A DNA stretch of 64,000 bases from CAZMGV01 sp964565925 (GTDB lineage Bacteria > JAGRBM01 > JAHCIT01). The notes below the pieces were generated by a model. The model was not told the DNA's origin. It saw only the letters and a list, made by a program, of their open reading frames with translations, and searched no databases. The translations under genes were made by a program, and so were the position numbers. This document shows, one piece after another, positions 36,901-43,755 of this stretch. The stretch covers positions 1-64,000 of the forward strand of contig CAZMGV010000018.1 in assembly GCA_964565925.1 (NCBI GenBank), in the 5' to 3' direction. Position 1 is the first letter of the stretch. Each line of letters opens with the position of its first letter.

Positions 36901-37505
36901 CCGCCCGCCGTGCGCTTCGCGCCTTCGGCGTCGATGCGCCGGTGGTGGTGAAGGCGGACGAATCCGGGGAACCCCGGTTCACCGGACCGCTGGGCGACAA
37001 ATACGGCCTCACGATCTCGCACTCCAATATCTGGGCGACCGCCATCGTGTGGGAACGCAAGGGCCAGCTCGGCGAAGACCGGCACCTGGGTGTCGATATC
37101 GAGCGGATCGGCGACCGCACCGAAGCATTCCTGGAAGACAACTTCTCGGACGATGAGCGCCGCGCACTGCCCGCTGGGCAGGACCGCAGCACCGCCGCCA
37201 CGACGGTCTGGTCGCTGAAGGAAGCGTCGCTGAAGGCGCTGGGCACCGGGCTGCGCCTCAGACCCGATCAGGTGGTTGTCACTCTGGATCACTCGAAGGG
37301 TGCGGCGAAGGTCCGCCTGACGGGCGAAGCCGAAACGCTCCGCCTGCAGAAGAAGCTCGCCGAGTTCACCGGCCGGTTCGCCCGCACCGGGGAATACGTC
37401 CTCACGGTCATCGAATCGCCCAAGCTGCCGCCCGCCGGGTTTTCCGCCGAAGCGGCACAGGGCTGGTCCATCGGCCTGACACTGAACGCCAAGAACAAGT
37501 CCTGA
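27966..37505 (+). CDS. Single-chain type I fatty-acid/polyketide synthase: ER-like x2, KS, ACP, ACP, AT, KR, DH, ACP, PPTase
   Basis: The product has 3179 residues, related to PUFA synthases (PfaA/D-type domains). Approximate order: two nitronate-monooxygenase/PfaD-like flavin barrels (1-290 and 330-602; PIFQGPMAQTSD, EGTEAGGHIG), KS (722-1191, Cys933 plus both His motifs), ACP (Thr1281), ACP (Thr1408), AT (GHSLGEY, Ser1665; HAFHS, malonyl type), a structural KR half, KR (2226-2440; TGGARGI, Ser2403, Tyr2416), hotdog DH (His2535; Glu2688 where Asp is usual), ACP (Thr2845) and an Sfp-type PPTase (GVDIERI, WSLKEASLKALG). This is a full reducing cycle plus self-activation on one chain, with no thioesterase visible. 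The GTG start is chosen by GGAG 7 nt upstream; an upstream ATG lies inside a hairpin. The carboxylase subunit follows after 51 bp. Confidence 0.93.
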   Translation: MNDAASAICFSLLPPNQFPEKEARELAAAGALPVVDIAYSEAASRQALLASVPSDLGVGVVIAPDLSAQELSRLNIRAVIIPVDWELDESADLTAFIAPFRNYPVWVEVTSQAAWNRAAKANPTGLILKGFESGGVVGEESTYILLQRYDGTLPVLARGGIGPDTAAAAVAGGASGVVLDVQTWGTLPLAAEAKAALLSLQGTDAVTLRLTDRHVIRVAGKMGAKSMRTLRQAEEAMLVATAGDKTEQALKTRTERAEQLYRELQKISVSSFSAVSDKVFPVGQETGWAKLYADRYQTAAGIVTVVRDTMKSSLSKAVQNFPWRADSPFAKSVGAKLPIFQGPMAQTSDVAAFAGKIMDHGIVANLALGNMPGNVCEKLIKDTLALSNGRPFGGGIIGLEANAFFRDQHIAHMKTLHPPLAVVAAGTTEQALDLTAAGIRSFLHTPVHTLLVNAMDQGHLDFILEGTEAGGHIGKLTSFVLWQSVVQALADKPATAGKTANVVLAGGFGNVKGAVIAAALVARAQAAGHNFGIQMGTAFLFTKEAVETGATSPMYQRVLVDLDRTETIGDTVMTPARMAPTAKLFAIREHEYERIKAGESLDHRKHLYENDNLGGLRAASKKQRIEKKPEGGVRFVDLDDSEQMNAGLFHVGMCAALRREITTIQEVLNDNTVRAEAALKARVAELTAPKAAIPKPAAPAVSVPVPQQAPSHVPSHAPSATGDEGIAIIGLGGVFPDANNIQEFWRNITSGKYSIREVPEGRWSKEFFYSDDRNAPDKSYSKIGGFINDPEFDSKSFRIPPSVASSMDLAQRVSLVAVREALQDAGYFNGKPFDKGRCAVIVGNSQGGENTHRYAYRLALPMILAKLEKDPQWASLPPPQRRQITDNISKQFLGDLPEITGGSMPGELPNVIAGRIANVFDLSGPNFVCDAACAASLAAVHTSVLGLMAGEFDMVVTGGVDRGMDADSYIKFCKVGALSSEISAPFDKRASGFVMGEGAGFLVMKRLSDAVRDGDKVYAVLRGVGASSDGAGRGITAPSPAGQRKAIERTYRMAKNVDPRTITLVECHGTSTPLGDATETTVLKEWFNEHGSQPHSVAVGSVKSQIGHLKSAAGAAGLIKMTLALHNKTLPPSINFESPADGTGLGEGSPLFVNTKARPWNPPAGMPRRAAVSAFGFGGTNFHVVVEEYNPASGGSAYIPKDAGHMTIPVSSTVAVAAPAAAAPVASAPVQAAAATISAATTVDKTAIETAVIEVLADQTGYEKEDLGRTLDLEADLGIDTVKQAEVFAALRERYSLEKDPNLKLRDYPTVEKIVDYLASRLAGTGTVTAAPVVSAPAVSTPSVSALKVTAEPAPAHAAPVAAPATAKAVDKAAIEQKVIEVLADQTGYEKEDLGRTLDLEADLGIDTVKQAEVFAALRESYSLEKDPNLKLRDYPTIEKIVDYLALRLTSGAPVVAAAPVAAAQAPVSAENAQKTNGELHADVPSYVVVLGSDQGSLAANLEAYAKAPQGVRFGSGSKYAAFGFINKADASKRAVQIAEAVRAGKRPSPALNAKVGDARKQKPRVAFVYPGQGSQYVGMLQELMIYPEVRATFEEAESVVSPLIGRSLLGIIHPKDTSEENLRRCENELKQTEITQPAVLTADVAIHRFLAARGFKPDAVAGHSLGEYGAAVAAGVMSFHDALEAVAARGREMANVKVDDNGLMLMVPMGQQDVEPLLGNISGYIAVANRNSPQQTVIGGASASVQAFKKLLDGKGVDTVLLNVSHAFHSKIVAPASEPLRRVLDRLGIKAPELPIYSNVTAEPYPMGPNAHAEIIDLLSRQIAASVDWIGSVEHMYRDGIEVYVECGPKRALAGLVEANLKGRPSVAIQTCHPKRGEALSLVEALAHLSAELVVENTPAPAVAVPVAKPVTQPISVAGGNGVYAPLSAPVSASPSVSGDNPLARWANDPRFGFFWQKNGRAIENMIAHMWAVTMEETPVRPEPAQPAATKKFQLAATMPALSDDIHKPSSDPNRNAPMQLWSAASPISRRVPVYVSEAKPAPETRSLSGKTVAFWSVSKQSETLAQALQARGAKVLAPAVFGSPFTGADVLVIDSRAGSRSPDRFVGDLALRLNDLVAVAKAAPANFTLIGVGAHNVDLDPSQAMFQAAVRGFVLTLGHEFPQWKVRWTMATTLDDAQLARAIDIDAGSPETVIQSRWSRFGRAMLEGVPASIQGNNGLKARKDRVWLVTGGARGITREIVLDLARNMGGRFALVGSSPAPAGPVELMDEKEIRKQIRQAAKTQGLQPSAADIESEVRKRLGAAEIQKALSALRDLGAETRYYACDLAQPEAVKQLLKSVRNDFGTVNVVIHGAGREFSRSTSEKTMDDIKATLGVKLEGALALAIETRADPLEAFVMFGSVVGRFGNKGQADYAAANGALTGLVRHFSAVGNPAARPLLFDWSAWAEVGMASRGVAKDHFKESGVDLIYPSTGAPLVRAELMAGTAGEILACGSLGELDRSGVIKPPPSLPVAPKARNFTFSAQTEPWLADHSIQGTPVWPGVGGIELMRQEAGFAGKPFEATDLRFERAIKVFAGKSAEIQATRETVDVRVPSPNGPEFKPHFRAGHFSVPSVKPEWSAPRSAAPSTSVREAIYQVYFHGPRFQVMTGGIEKSGRDWVFGGQASPVFSGGSALKAADTTASAIEAAFQAAGLRTMIETGTSVLPSGIQWLVVHRPVNGDEPLAISVTPVSHPSEAIYRCNVRVFDQTGNELLSLVGYDQVVTGQNVTLPGPLAALKDTEAAASNTGAAPAVIAGAPVAATATVNRDEVYARILDVLCRETGYEAGDITPTADLEGDLGIDTVKQAEVFAQVRASYGLEKDPNFKLRDYPTMNRLVDYVAGRLQSASTTAGAATAEAPVAAGTKAPELQAAEFPPPVCPFNEPWSRFAVLDIGTVLSDLDRDPNRILGELSADERGDYATMTYEKRRLDWLAGRLAARRALRAFGVDAPVVVKADESGEPRFTGPLGDKYGLTISHSNIWATAIVWERKGQLGEDRHLGVDIERIGDRTEAFLEDNFSDDERRALPAGQDRSTAATTVWSLKEASLKALGTGLRLRPDQVVVTLDHSKGAAKVRLTGEAETLRLQKKLAEFTGRFARTGEYVLTVIESPKLPPAGFSAEAAQGWSIGLTLNAKNKS
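31702..32311 (+). repeat. Tandem duplication encoding ACP1 and ACP2
   Basis: Two direct copies (about 31702-31930 and 32083-32311) lie 381 bp apart and encode nearly identical carrier domains. Across about 69 residues they differ at only a couple of positions (R/S in the second helix region and V/I near the end). Many codons differ synonymously, so the duplication is not brand new. The linkers between them are Ala/Pro/Val-rich. The third ACP at about 36391-36620 is more diverged. Confidence 0.9.
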
Positions 37506-37556
37506 AATCAGCACTGTAATCAAAAGGGTCCTGGGGCACTTTAAAAGGAAATAACC

Positions 37557-39128
37557 ATGAGCTGGAAAATACGCACCGCAACCGTCGAAACCCCGAAGCC
37601 GATACCGCCGGCCGCTCCCGCCGCCATCCAGGCGCCGGCCCTCAGCAGCGTACCCCGTCCGCTGACCCCGGCCGAGCCGGCGAAGGTCAGCGCCTCGCCG
37701 GCGGAAAACATCCCGAACCGCCGTCTCCAGACCCTGTTCGACGACGGCCGCTACGAGGAGCTCGACGCCCTCGTCCAGCACCAGGCCCGCGGCTGGGGCA
37801 TGGAAGGCAAGCGCTCCAACGGTGACGGCGTTGTCGTCGCCACCGGCAAGATCCACGGCCGTCCGGCGGTGGCGTTCGCGCAGGACCGCCGGTTCATGGG
37901 CGGCTCGCTCGGCGAAGCCCACGCCCGCAAGATCTGCAAGGGCATGGACATGGCGGAGCGGATCGGCGCGCCGATCATCGGCCTGCTCGATTCGGGCGGC
38001 GCCCGCATCCAGGAAGGTGTGGCGGCGCTCGCCGGTTACGGCGAGATTTTCCGCCGCAATGTGAAGCTGTCGGGCCGCGTGCCGCAGTTCTCCGTGGTGC
38101 TGGGTCCCTGCGCCGGCGGCGCGGTCTACTCGCCGTCCATTACCGACTTCATTGTACTGTCAGAGGCCGACGCGCTCATGTTCGTCACCGGCCCCAAGGT
38201 CGTGAAACAGGTCCTCTTTGAAGACGTGGACGGCGAGACCCTTGGCGGCGCGCACACGCACTCCGTCAAAAGCGGCGTTGCCCATGTGGTCCGCCCCGAC
38301 GAGAAAGGCGCCATCGAGGCCACCCGCAAGATGCTGTTCTATCTGGTGCACCAGAAGGTCGGCGCGTGGGAGCCGGAATCGGACGTCCCGCTCACGGAAA
38401 TCGTGCCTGAGAATTTCCGCAAGCCCTACGACATCCGCAAGGTGATCGGCCAGATCGTCGACCGCAACACGTTCCTCGAAATCCAGCCCGACTATGCGCA
38501 GAGCGTCGTCGTCGGCATGGCGCGGCTCTCCGGCCGTTCGGTCGGCATTATCGCCAACCAGCCGAAAGTCCGCGCCGGCGTTCTGGATATTAATTCATCC
38601 CGCAAGGCGGCCCGCTTCATCCGCACGATGAGCTGCTTCGGCATCCCGCTCGTCTCGCTCGTGGATGTCCCCGGCTTCATGCCGGGCTCGGTCCAGGAAG
38701 AGAACGGCATCATCACGCACGGCGCCAAGCTGCTTTACGCCTACACGGAAGCCCGCGTGCCGCGTCTCACCGTCATCATGCGCAAGGCCTTCGGCGGCGC
38801 GTATATCGTCATGTCGTCCAAGCACATCGGCTCGGAAGTGAACCTCGCGTGGCCGTCGGCGCAGATCTCCGTCATGGGCGCCGAGGGCGCCGTGGAAATC
38901 CTGCACGGCAAGGAGATCAAGAACGCAGCCGATCCGAAGGCCCGCTTCGACGAGCTCTGCCAGAAGTACCGCGAAGACTACATGTCGGTGGGTCTTGCCG
39001 CCGAGCGCGGGTGGATCGACGAAGTGATCCAGCCCAACTCGACGCGCCAGAAGCTCATTCACTATCTCGACATGCTGGAAAGCTCGGCGACCGAAGAGCG
39101 CGCGCCGCACGGCAATATTCCGCTGTAA
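37557..39128 (+). CDS. Acyl-CoA carboxylase, carboxyltransferase (beta) subunit
   Basis: The product has 523 residues. An N-terminal Pro/Ala-rich extension (about 1-50) precedes a complete carboxyltransferase of the propionyl/acetyl-CoA carboxylase family, with an N-half crotonase fold (LLDSGGARIQEG, GPCAGGAVYSP) and a C-half (LVDVPGFMPG, KAFGGAYIVMSSK). It transfers carboxyl from biotin to acyl-CoA, making malonyl-CoA or methylmalonyl-CoA. The partner biotin carboxylase/carrier subunit is not in the window. It lies 51 bp downstream of the megasynthase with AAGGAA before its ATG, so it is likely cotranscribed and supplies the extender unit. Acetyl versus propionyl preference cannot be decided by eye. 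Confidence 0.93.
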   Translation: MSWKIRTATVETPKPIPPAAPAAIQAPALSSVPRPLTPAEPAKVSASPAENIPNRRLQTLFDDGRYEELDALVQHQARGWGMEGKRSNGDGVVVATGKIHGRPAVAFAQDRRFMGGSLGEAHARKICKGMDMAERIGAPIIGLLDSGGARIQEGVAALAGYGEIFRRNVKLSGRVPQFSVVLGPCAGGAVYSPSITDFIVLSEADALMFVTGPKVVKQVLFEDVDGETLGGAHTHSVKSGVAHVVRPDEKGAIEATRKMLFYLVHQKVGAWEPESDVPLTEIVPENFRKPYDIRKVIGQIVDRNTFLEIQPDYAQSVVVGMARLSGRSVGIIANQPKVRAGVLDINSSRKAARFIRTMSCFGIPLVSLVDVPGFMPGSVQEENGIITHGAKLLYAYTEARVPRLTVIMRKAFGGAYIVMSSKHIGSEVNLAWPSAQISVMGAEGAVEILHGKEIKNAADPKARFDELCQKYREDYMSVGLAAERGWIDEVIQPNSTRQKLIHYLDMLESSATEERAPHGNIPL

Positions 39129-39161
39129 GTCGCCGTCGAATACAGAATACCGGACCGCTAC

Positions 39162-39267
39162 GCCGGCGGGGGTGCTACTTCTTGCGCCTCCAAGGACGAA
39201 CACCACTCAAGTGGCCGTTCGCACGGAGTCGGCGGGTTGGGGCGCAAGAAGTAGCACCCCCGCCGGC
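39162..39267. repeat. 106-bp palindromic element A (27-bp perfect arms)
   Basis: Arms at 39162-39188 and 39241-39267 are exact reverse complements (27 bp, starting GCCGGCGGGGGTGCTAC). The 52-nt interior has its own smaller pairings (CGAAC/GTTCG and CCAC-TCAA-GTGG). It lies between the convergent carboxylase and manC genes, so it can act as a bidirectional terminator. A related element lies at 40475-40578 on the other side of manC. Both are followed on the right by CAAATCGT. Confidence 0.9.
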
Positions 39268-39305
39268 AAATCGTCCGCTTTTAACAGGTATTAACCGGGA
39301 CTCGG

Positions 39306-40415
39306 TCAGAGCTGCTTTGCGTTGCGCTTCTTGAGCTCCGCGACCGCCTTCGAGACGTCTTCCGTGCGGTTCGCCGGGAGCACCACGATGCCGTCCTCGG
39401 TGACAGCGACGACAATATTGTCGAGTCCTACCACCGCCACCGCCATCCGGTCGGAGCCGGCGTCATTCACAACGATCGAGTTGCGGGTGTCGATGATCAC
39501 CGGATTTCCCGTGACGATGTTGCCGTTCGCGTCGGCCGGGGTCGAACGGCGCAGCGACTCCCAGGTGCCCAGATCGTCCCACTGGAAGCGGGCGGGAATC
39601 ATCCAGACGTTTTTGGCCTTCTCCATCAGCGCATAGTCGATGGAGATATTGTCGAGCTTCTCGAACCGGGGGAGCGTCTTCGCGTGCCCGGACTTCGCGG
39701 CCGCATCCTGGCGGATCAGTTCGGCCAGTTCCGGAATGGCCGCTTCGAGCGCCGGGGCGGCGGCGGCCAGCTCCCTGCGGAACTCGTCCACGCGCCAGAA
39801 AAACATGCCGCTGTTCCAGAAGTGGTGACCCGACGAGGCGTACCGGGTGGCGGTCGTGAGATCCGGCTTTTCCTTGAACGCCTTCACGCGCTCGGCACCC
39901 TTGGGAGACGGCGCGCCGACTTCGATGTAGCCGTAACCCGTGGCGGGGCGGTCGGGCGGGATGCCGATGACCGCGAGACCGCCGTTTTTCTCGACCGTCT
40001 CCAGCGCCAGCGCGAGATCGTCACGGTAAATATTGTCCGGCGCGATCCGGTGATCGGCCGCGAACACCGCCATGGACAGTCTGGCGTCACTCCCGAATCT
40101 CGCGAGCAGCGCCGCCGCCGCATAGACGAGGGCGCCGCCCGTGTTGCGCTTGGCCGGTTCGGCGAGGATGTTTTCCGCCGGGATGCCCAGGTTTGCCTTG
40201 CGGATCGGGTCGACCAGGTGCTCACCGGTCACGACAAAGATCTTTTCCGCCGAGAACAGCGGCACGATCCGGTCCACCGCCTGCTGGATCATCGTCCGGT
40301 CGGGGGAGGCGAGCTTCAGGAGCTGCTTCGGGCGGTTTTTTCGCGACAGCGGCCAGAACCGCTCGCCGGAGCCGCCCGCCATGATCACCGCCACCCGCTG
40401 GAAGTCGTTTGCCAT
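39306..40415 (-). CDS. manC: Mannose-1-phosphate guanylyltransferase
   Basis: The product has 369 residues and makes GDP-mannose from GTP and mannose-1-phosphate. Motifs present are the nucleotide-binding GGSGERFWPLSRKNRPKQLL, AEPAKRNT, FWNSGMFFW and DDLGTWESL. It lacks the C-terminal phosphomannose isomerase domain, so it is the short, monofunctional form. ATG 40415 is preferred over the longer frame. It is flanked by two related palindromic elements. The phosphomannomutase half of the fusion at 12956-15046 could make its substrate, though the genes are unlinked. Confidence 0.92.
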   Translation of the reverse strand: MANDFQRVAVIMAGGSGERFWPLSRKNRPKQLLKLASPDRTMIQQAVDRIVPLFSAEKIFVVTGEHLVDPIRKANLGIPAENILAEPAKRNTGGALVYAAAALLARFGSDARLSMAVFAADHRIAPDNIYRDDLALALETVEKNGGLAVIGIPPDRPATGYGYIEVGAPSPKGAERVKAFKEKPDLTTATRYASSGHHFWNSGMFFWRVDEFRRELAAAAPALEAAIPELAELIRQDAAAKSGHAKTLPRFEKLDNISIDYALMEKAKNVWMIPARFQWDDLGTWESLRRSTPADANGNIVTGNPVIIDTRNSIVVNDAGSDRMAVAVVGLDNIVVAVTEDGIVVLPANRTEDVSKAVAELKKRNAKQL

Positions 40416-40474
40416 CGTCACTCTTTTGCCCGACCTTTGGGGCCGCCGCAAGGGGATACCGGTCAGACGGATAG

Positions 40475-40578
40475 GCGGCGGGGGTACTCCTGATTCCGCC
40501 CTACCCGGCGGACTCCGTGCGAACGGCCGCTTGAGCGGGGATCGATTATAAGGGCGGAATCAGGAGTACCCCCGCCGC
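40475..40578. repeat. 104-bp palindromic element B (28-bp perfect arms)
   Basis: Arms at 40475-40502 and 40551-40578 are exact reverse complements (28 bp, starting GCGGCGGGGGTACTCC). The interior segment 40511-40535 is the reverse complement of 39206-39230 in element A with a single mismatch over 25 nt, while the outer flank CAAATCGT has the same orientation in both. Element B lies between the divergent manC and aminotransferase genes, in their shared promoter region, and so is not simply a terminator. Confidence 0.9.
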
Positions 40579-40637
40579 AAATCGTTCAATCTCCATCCGG
40601 TTGCCTCTCCCCGTCGTAAGCCGCTAATCCCTGTCCT

Positions 40638-41834
40638 ATGTTCTCCCGCCGGACACCCCGCAGCTTCGACCTGAACCCGCTCTCCCGGGCACTGGAAAAG
40701 ATCTCGCGCCAGCACCTGCTGGACCTGACGCCGTCCAACCCGGCCCGGGTGGGGCTTGCCGCGCCGGAAGAGATTCTGAAAGCGTTTTTGGACCCCCGGA
40801 TTCTCTCCTACGAGCCCGACCCCCACGGCATGCCGGAGGCCCGCAAGCTCGTCATGCACCATCTGGGACAAAGGGGGCTCGTCACCGACCCGGAACGGAT
40901 TTTTCTGACGGCCTCCACGAGCGAGGCGTATTCGTACCTGTTCAAATTATTGTGCGATCCGGGTGACTCGGTGCTGGTACCGGAACCGAGCTACCCGCTG
41001 CTCGACCATCTGATCGAACTCGAATGCGTCACGCGCCTCCCCTACCGGCTGGTCTACGAAAAGCAGTGGAAGGTCGATTTCGAATCGATCCGCGATGCCC
41101 TTGAGTCGGACGAAGGCGAGCGGGTCCGGGCGATCGTCGTCGTGAGCCCGAACAACCCCACAGGCAGTTATCTGAAAACGGACGAACTGGAACAGCTCGT
41201 GAAGATCGCCGCCGAGAAAGACCTCGCCATTATTTCTGACGAGGTGTTCTGGGACTACCGGCTGTCGGATAACAAAGTGGATAGTCCGGCCCCCGTCTAC
41301 CCGACCGCCCACGAGAAGCGCGTGCTGACCTTCTCGCTGGGCGGCCTGTCCAAAACGCTGGGGCTGCCGCAGATGAAGCTGGGCTGGATCGTCGTGAACG
41401 GCCCGGAGCCGCACTTAAGCCAGTGCCTCGAAAAGCTGGAACTGATCGCCGACACCTACCTGTCGGTGGGAACGCCGGTGCAGGCGGCGCTGGGCAAACT
41501 GCTGGAACAGGAAACCGCCCTGCAGGAGCCGATCAAACTGCGCATCCGGCGCAACCTCGCCGCTATCCGCGAGGCGGTCCGCGCCGATCCGTCGGTGGAA
41601 CTGCTCACGGCCGAGGGCGGCTGGTACGCGATGCTGAAGGTGCCCAAATACGAGGACGACGAAACGCTCGCCATCGAGCTGCTCGAAAAAGATCATGTGC
41701 TGATCCAGCCCGGCTACTTCTACGACTGCACCGACGGCGCACACCTCGTCATCAGCCTGCTGACGCCGGAAGAAACCCTGAAACAGGGGCTTGAGAAAGT
41801 ATTGAAGCGGCTGTCGAAGCTGCGCGAGGGGTGA
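40638..41834 (+). CDS. Class I/II PLP-dependent aminotransferase
   Basis: The product has 398 residues of the fold-type I aminotransferase family. The PLP Schiff-base lysine is Lys239 in GGLSKTLGLPQMKLGW. SPNNPTG supplies the cofactor-binding Asn, and SDEVFWDY the Asp that pairs with the pyridine nitrogen. The overall pattern is that of alanine/aspartate-type transaminases, but substrate cannot be fixed. It stops 4 bp before the stop of the convergent speA gene. Palindromic element B lies about 60 bp upstream. Confidence 0.9.
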   Translation: MFSRRTPRSFDLNPLSRALEKISRQHLLDLTPSNPARVGLAAPEEILKAFLDPRILSYEPDPHGMPEARKLVMHHLGQRGLVTDPERIFLTASTSEAYSYLFKLLCDPGDSVLVPEPSYPLLDHLIELECVTRLPYRLVYEKQWKVDFESIRDALESDEGERVRAIVVVSPNNPTGSYLKTDELEQLVKIAAEKDLAIISDEVFWDYRLSDNKVDSPAPVYPTAHEKRVLTFSLGGLSKTLGLPQMKLGWIVVNGPEPHLSQCLEKLELIADTYLSVGTPVQAALGKLLEQETALQEPIKLRIRRNLAAIREAVRADPSVELLTAEGGWYAMLKVPKYEDDETLAIELLEKDHVLIQPGYFYDCTDGAHLVISLLTPEETLKQGLEKVLKRLSKLREG

Positions 41835-41838
41835 CGGT

Positions 41839-43755
41839 TCAGCCGTCCTCTTCCAGGTACGTGTAACCGGCCAGTCCGCTCTCGTAGTGGCTGATGAGCT
41901 GGCGGGCTTCCTCAAACGAGATGTGCCCGGCCTTGAGCGCCACTTCCGTCGCGTCGCGCATCATGCTGATGAGCTGCGCCCGGTCGTATTCCACGTAGGA
42001 AAGCACGTCGCTCACCCGGTCGCCCTGCACCACATGGCCGATCGTATAGGTCGAATCCTCGTTCACCCGCACGTGGACGGCGTTAGTGTCGCCGAACAGG
42101 TTGTGCAGGTCACCGAGAATTTCCTGGTAGGCACCCACCAGGAACACGCCGAGATAGTACGGCTGTCCCGGCACAAACGGATGCAGTTCCAGGAAATGCT
42201 TGGTGTCGTGCGGGTCGATGAACTCGTCCACCTTGCCGTCGGAGTCGCACGTGAGATCCGCGATCGTGCCGAGCTTCGTCGGTTTCTCGTTCAGCCGGTG
42301 GATGGGCATGATCGGAAAAAGCTGGTCCACGGCCCAGTGGTCGGGGATCGACTGGAAGATCGAGAAGTTGCAGAAGTAGGTGTCGGTGAGCTGGTCGCGG
42401 ACCGCCTGCAGATCGTCCGGAATCTTGTCCGCCTCGTTCAGGAGTTTCAGGAACTTCTTCATCGCCGAGGCGGTGTATTGCTCGGCGAGCGCGCGGGTTT
42501 TCAGGTCAATACGCCCGCGCACGAAGTCGCCGGCGATGTCCTCGCGCACGACCAGCAGGTCGTTGTAGAGCTCCTGGTAGTTGCGCTGGCTCAGGTTCTT
42601 GTTGATGTTCCACAGCTCCACGAGCGCCGGCGGCGCGCCCGCGGGCGGCTCCGGAAGCTCTTCCGGCGCCTGCAGCTCGTTCACGCCCAGCACGTCGAAC
42701 ACCAGCGCCGCGTGGTGGGCCACCAGCGCCCGGCCCGATTCGGAGAGAAGGGTCGGGTGGGCCACATGCCGCTCGTCGCAGTAGGTGCCGACTTCGGAAA
42801 CGATGTCGTTGGCGTATTCCTGGAGCGAGTAGTTGCGGGACGAATGGAAGTTCGACTTCGACCCGTCGTAATCCACCGCCAGCCCGCCGCCCACATCCAG
42901 ATACTGCATGTTGGCGCCCATCTTGTGCAGGTCGCAGAACACGATCGACGCCTCGCGCACGGCGTCGCGGATCGCGCGGATGTGCGTGATCTGGCTGCCG
43001 ATGTGGAAATGGAGCAGCTGGAAGCAGTCCAGCATGCTTTCCTTCTCGAGCAGCTCGACCAGTTTCACGAGTTCGATGGCGTTGAGCCCGAACTTGGACC
43101 GCTCGCCGGTCGATTCGTTCCACTTGCCCGCGCCCCGGGCGTTCAGTTTCGCGCGCGCCCCGATATACGGGCGCACATTCATTTTCTTGGAGATGGCGAT
43201 CAGTTCGGCCGCTTCGGCGAACCGGTCCAGCACGATGAACGGGCGGCGGCCAAGCTTCTGGGCGAGCAGCGCCGTCTCGATATATTCGGAATCCTTGTAA
43301 CCGTTACAGACGATCAGCGCTTCCGGGTCGCGCATGAAGGCGAGCACGATGAGCAGTTCGGGCTTGGAACCGGCCTCAAGCCCCAGATGGCACGGACGGC
43401 CGAATTCGACCAGTTCCTCGACGACATGGCGCTGCTGGTTCACCTTTACCGGCATTACCGGCTTGTACACGTTCTTGTAGCTGTAGGTGTCGATCGCCTT
43501 CTGGAAGGCGCCACTCAGCCGGTGGATCCGGTCGTTGAGCACATCGGAAAATCTGAGCAGGAGCGGCGGGGTCAGGCCGCGGCGGCGGATATCGTCAGCC
43601 ATGGCCCTGAGGTCGGCCCGGGGTCCCTGGGGACCGTGCGGATGCACAAACAGGTTTCCGTTATCACCGATACTGAAGTAGTTCGCGCCCCAGTTGTCCA
43701 CTCCGTAGAGTTCCGCGCTGTCACGAACCGTCCAGGGACGAAGGTCCTTGGCCAC
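41839..43755 (-). CDS. speA: Biosynthetic arginine decarboxylase
   Basis: The product has 638 residues, full length for the fold-type III family. It converts arginine to agmatine, the first step of polyamine synthesis. PVKVNQQRHV carries the PLP lysine (Lys104). 'FHIGSQI', GGGLAVDYDGS (phosphate-binding Gly loop) and 'PTLLSESGRALVAHHAALV' are intact, as is the four-helix insertion typical of SpeA. No agmatinase or agmatine deiminase gene is in the window. Confidence 0.97.
   Translation of the reverse strand: MAKDLRPWTVRDSAELYGVDNWGANYFSIGDNGNLFVHPHGPQGPRADLRAMADDIRRRGLTPPLLLRFSDVLNDRIHRLSGAFQKAIDTYSYKNVYKPVMPVKVNQQRHVVEELVEFGRPCHLGLEAGSKPELLIVLAFMRDPEALIVCNGYKDSEYIETALLAQKLGRRPFIVLDRFAEAAELIAISKKMNVRPYIGARAKLNARGAGKWNESTGERSKFGLNAIELVKLVELLEKESMLDCFQLLHFHIGSQITHIRAIRDAVREASIVFCDLHKMGANMQYLDVGGGLAVDYDGSKSNFHSSRNYSLQEYANDIVSEVGTYCDERHVAHPTLLSESGRALVAHHAALVFDVLGVNELQAPEELPEPPAGAPPALVELWNINKNLSQRNYQELYNDLLVVREDIAGDFVRGRIDLKTRALAEQYTASAMKKFLKLLNEADKIPDDLQAVRDQLTDTYFCNFSIFQSIPDHWAVDQLFPIMPIHRLNEKPTKLGTIADLTCDSDGKVDEFIDPHDTKHFLELHPFVPGQPYYLGVFLVGAYQEILGDLHNLFGDTNAVHVRVNEDSTYTIGHVVQGDRVSDVLSYVEYDRAQLISMMRDATEVALKAGHISFEEARQLISHYESGLAGYTYLEEDG

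Noticed and set aside
39162..40578. manC as cargo of a composite transposon bounded by elements A and B
   Set aside because: There is no transposase and no target duplication, and manC has normal composition. The elements are self-palindromic repeats, not terminal repeats of one unit.
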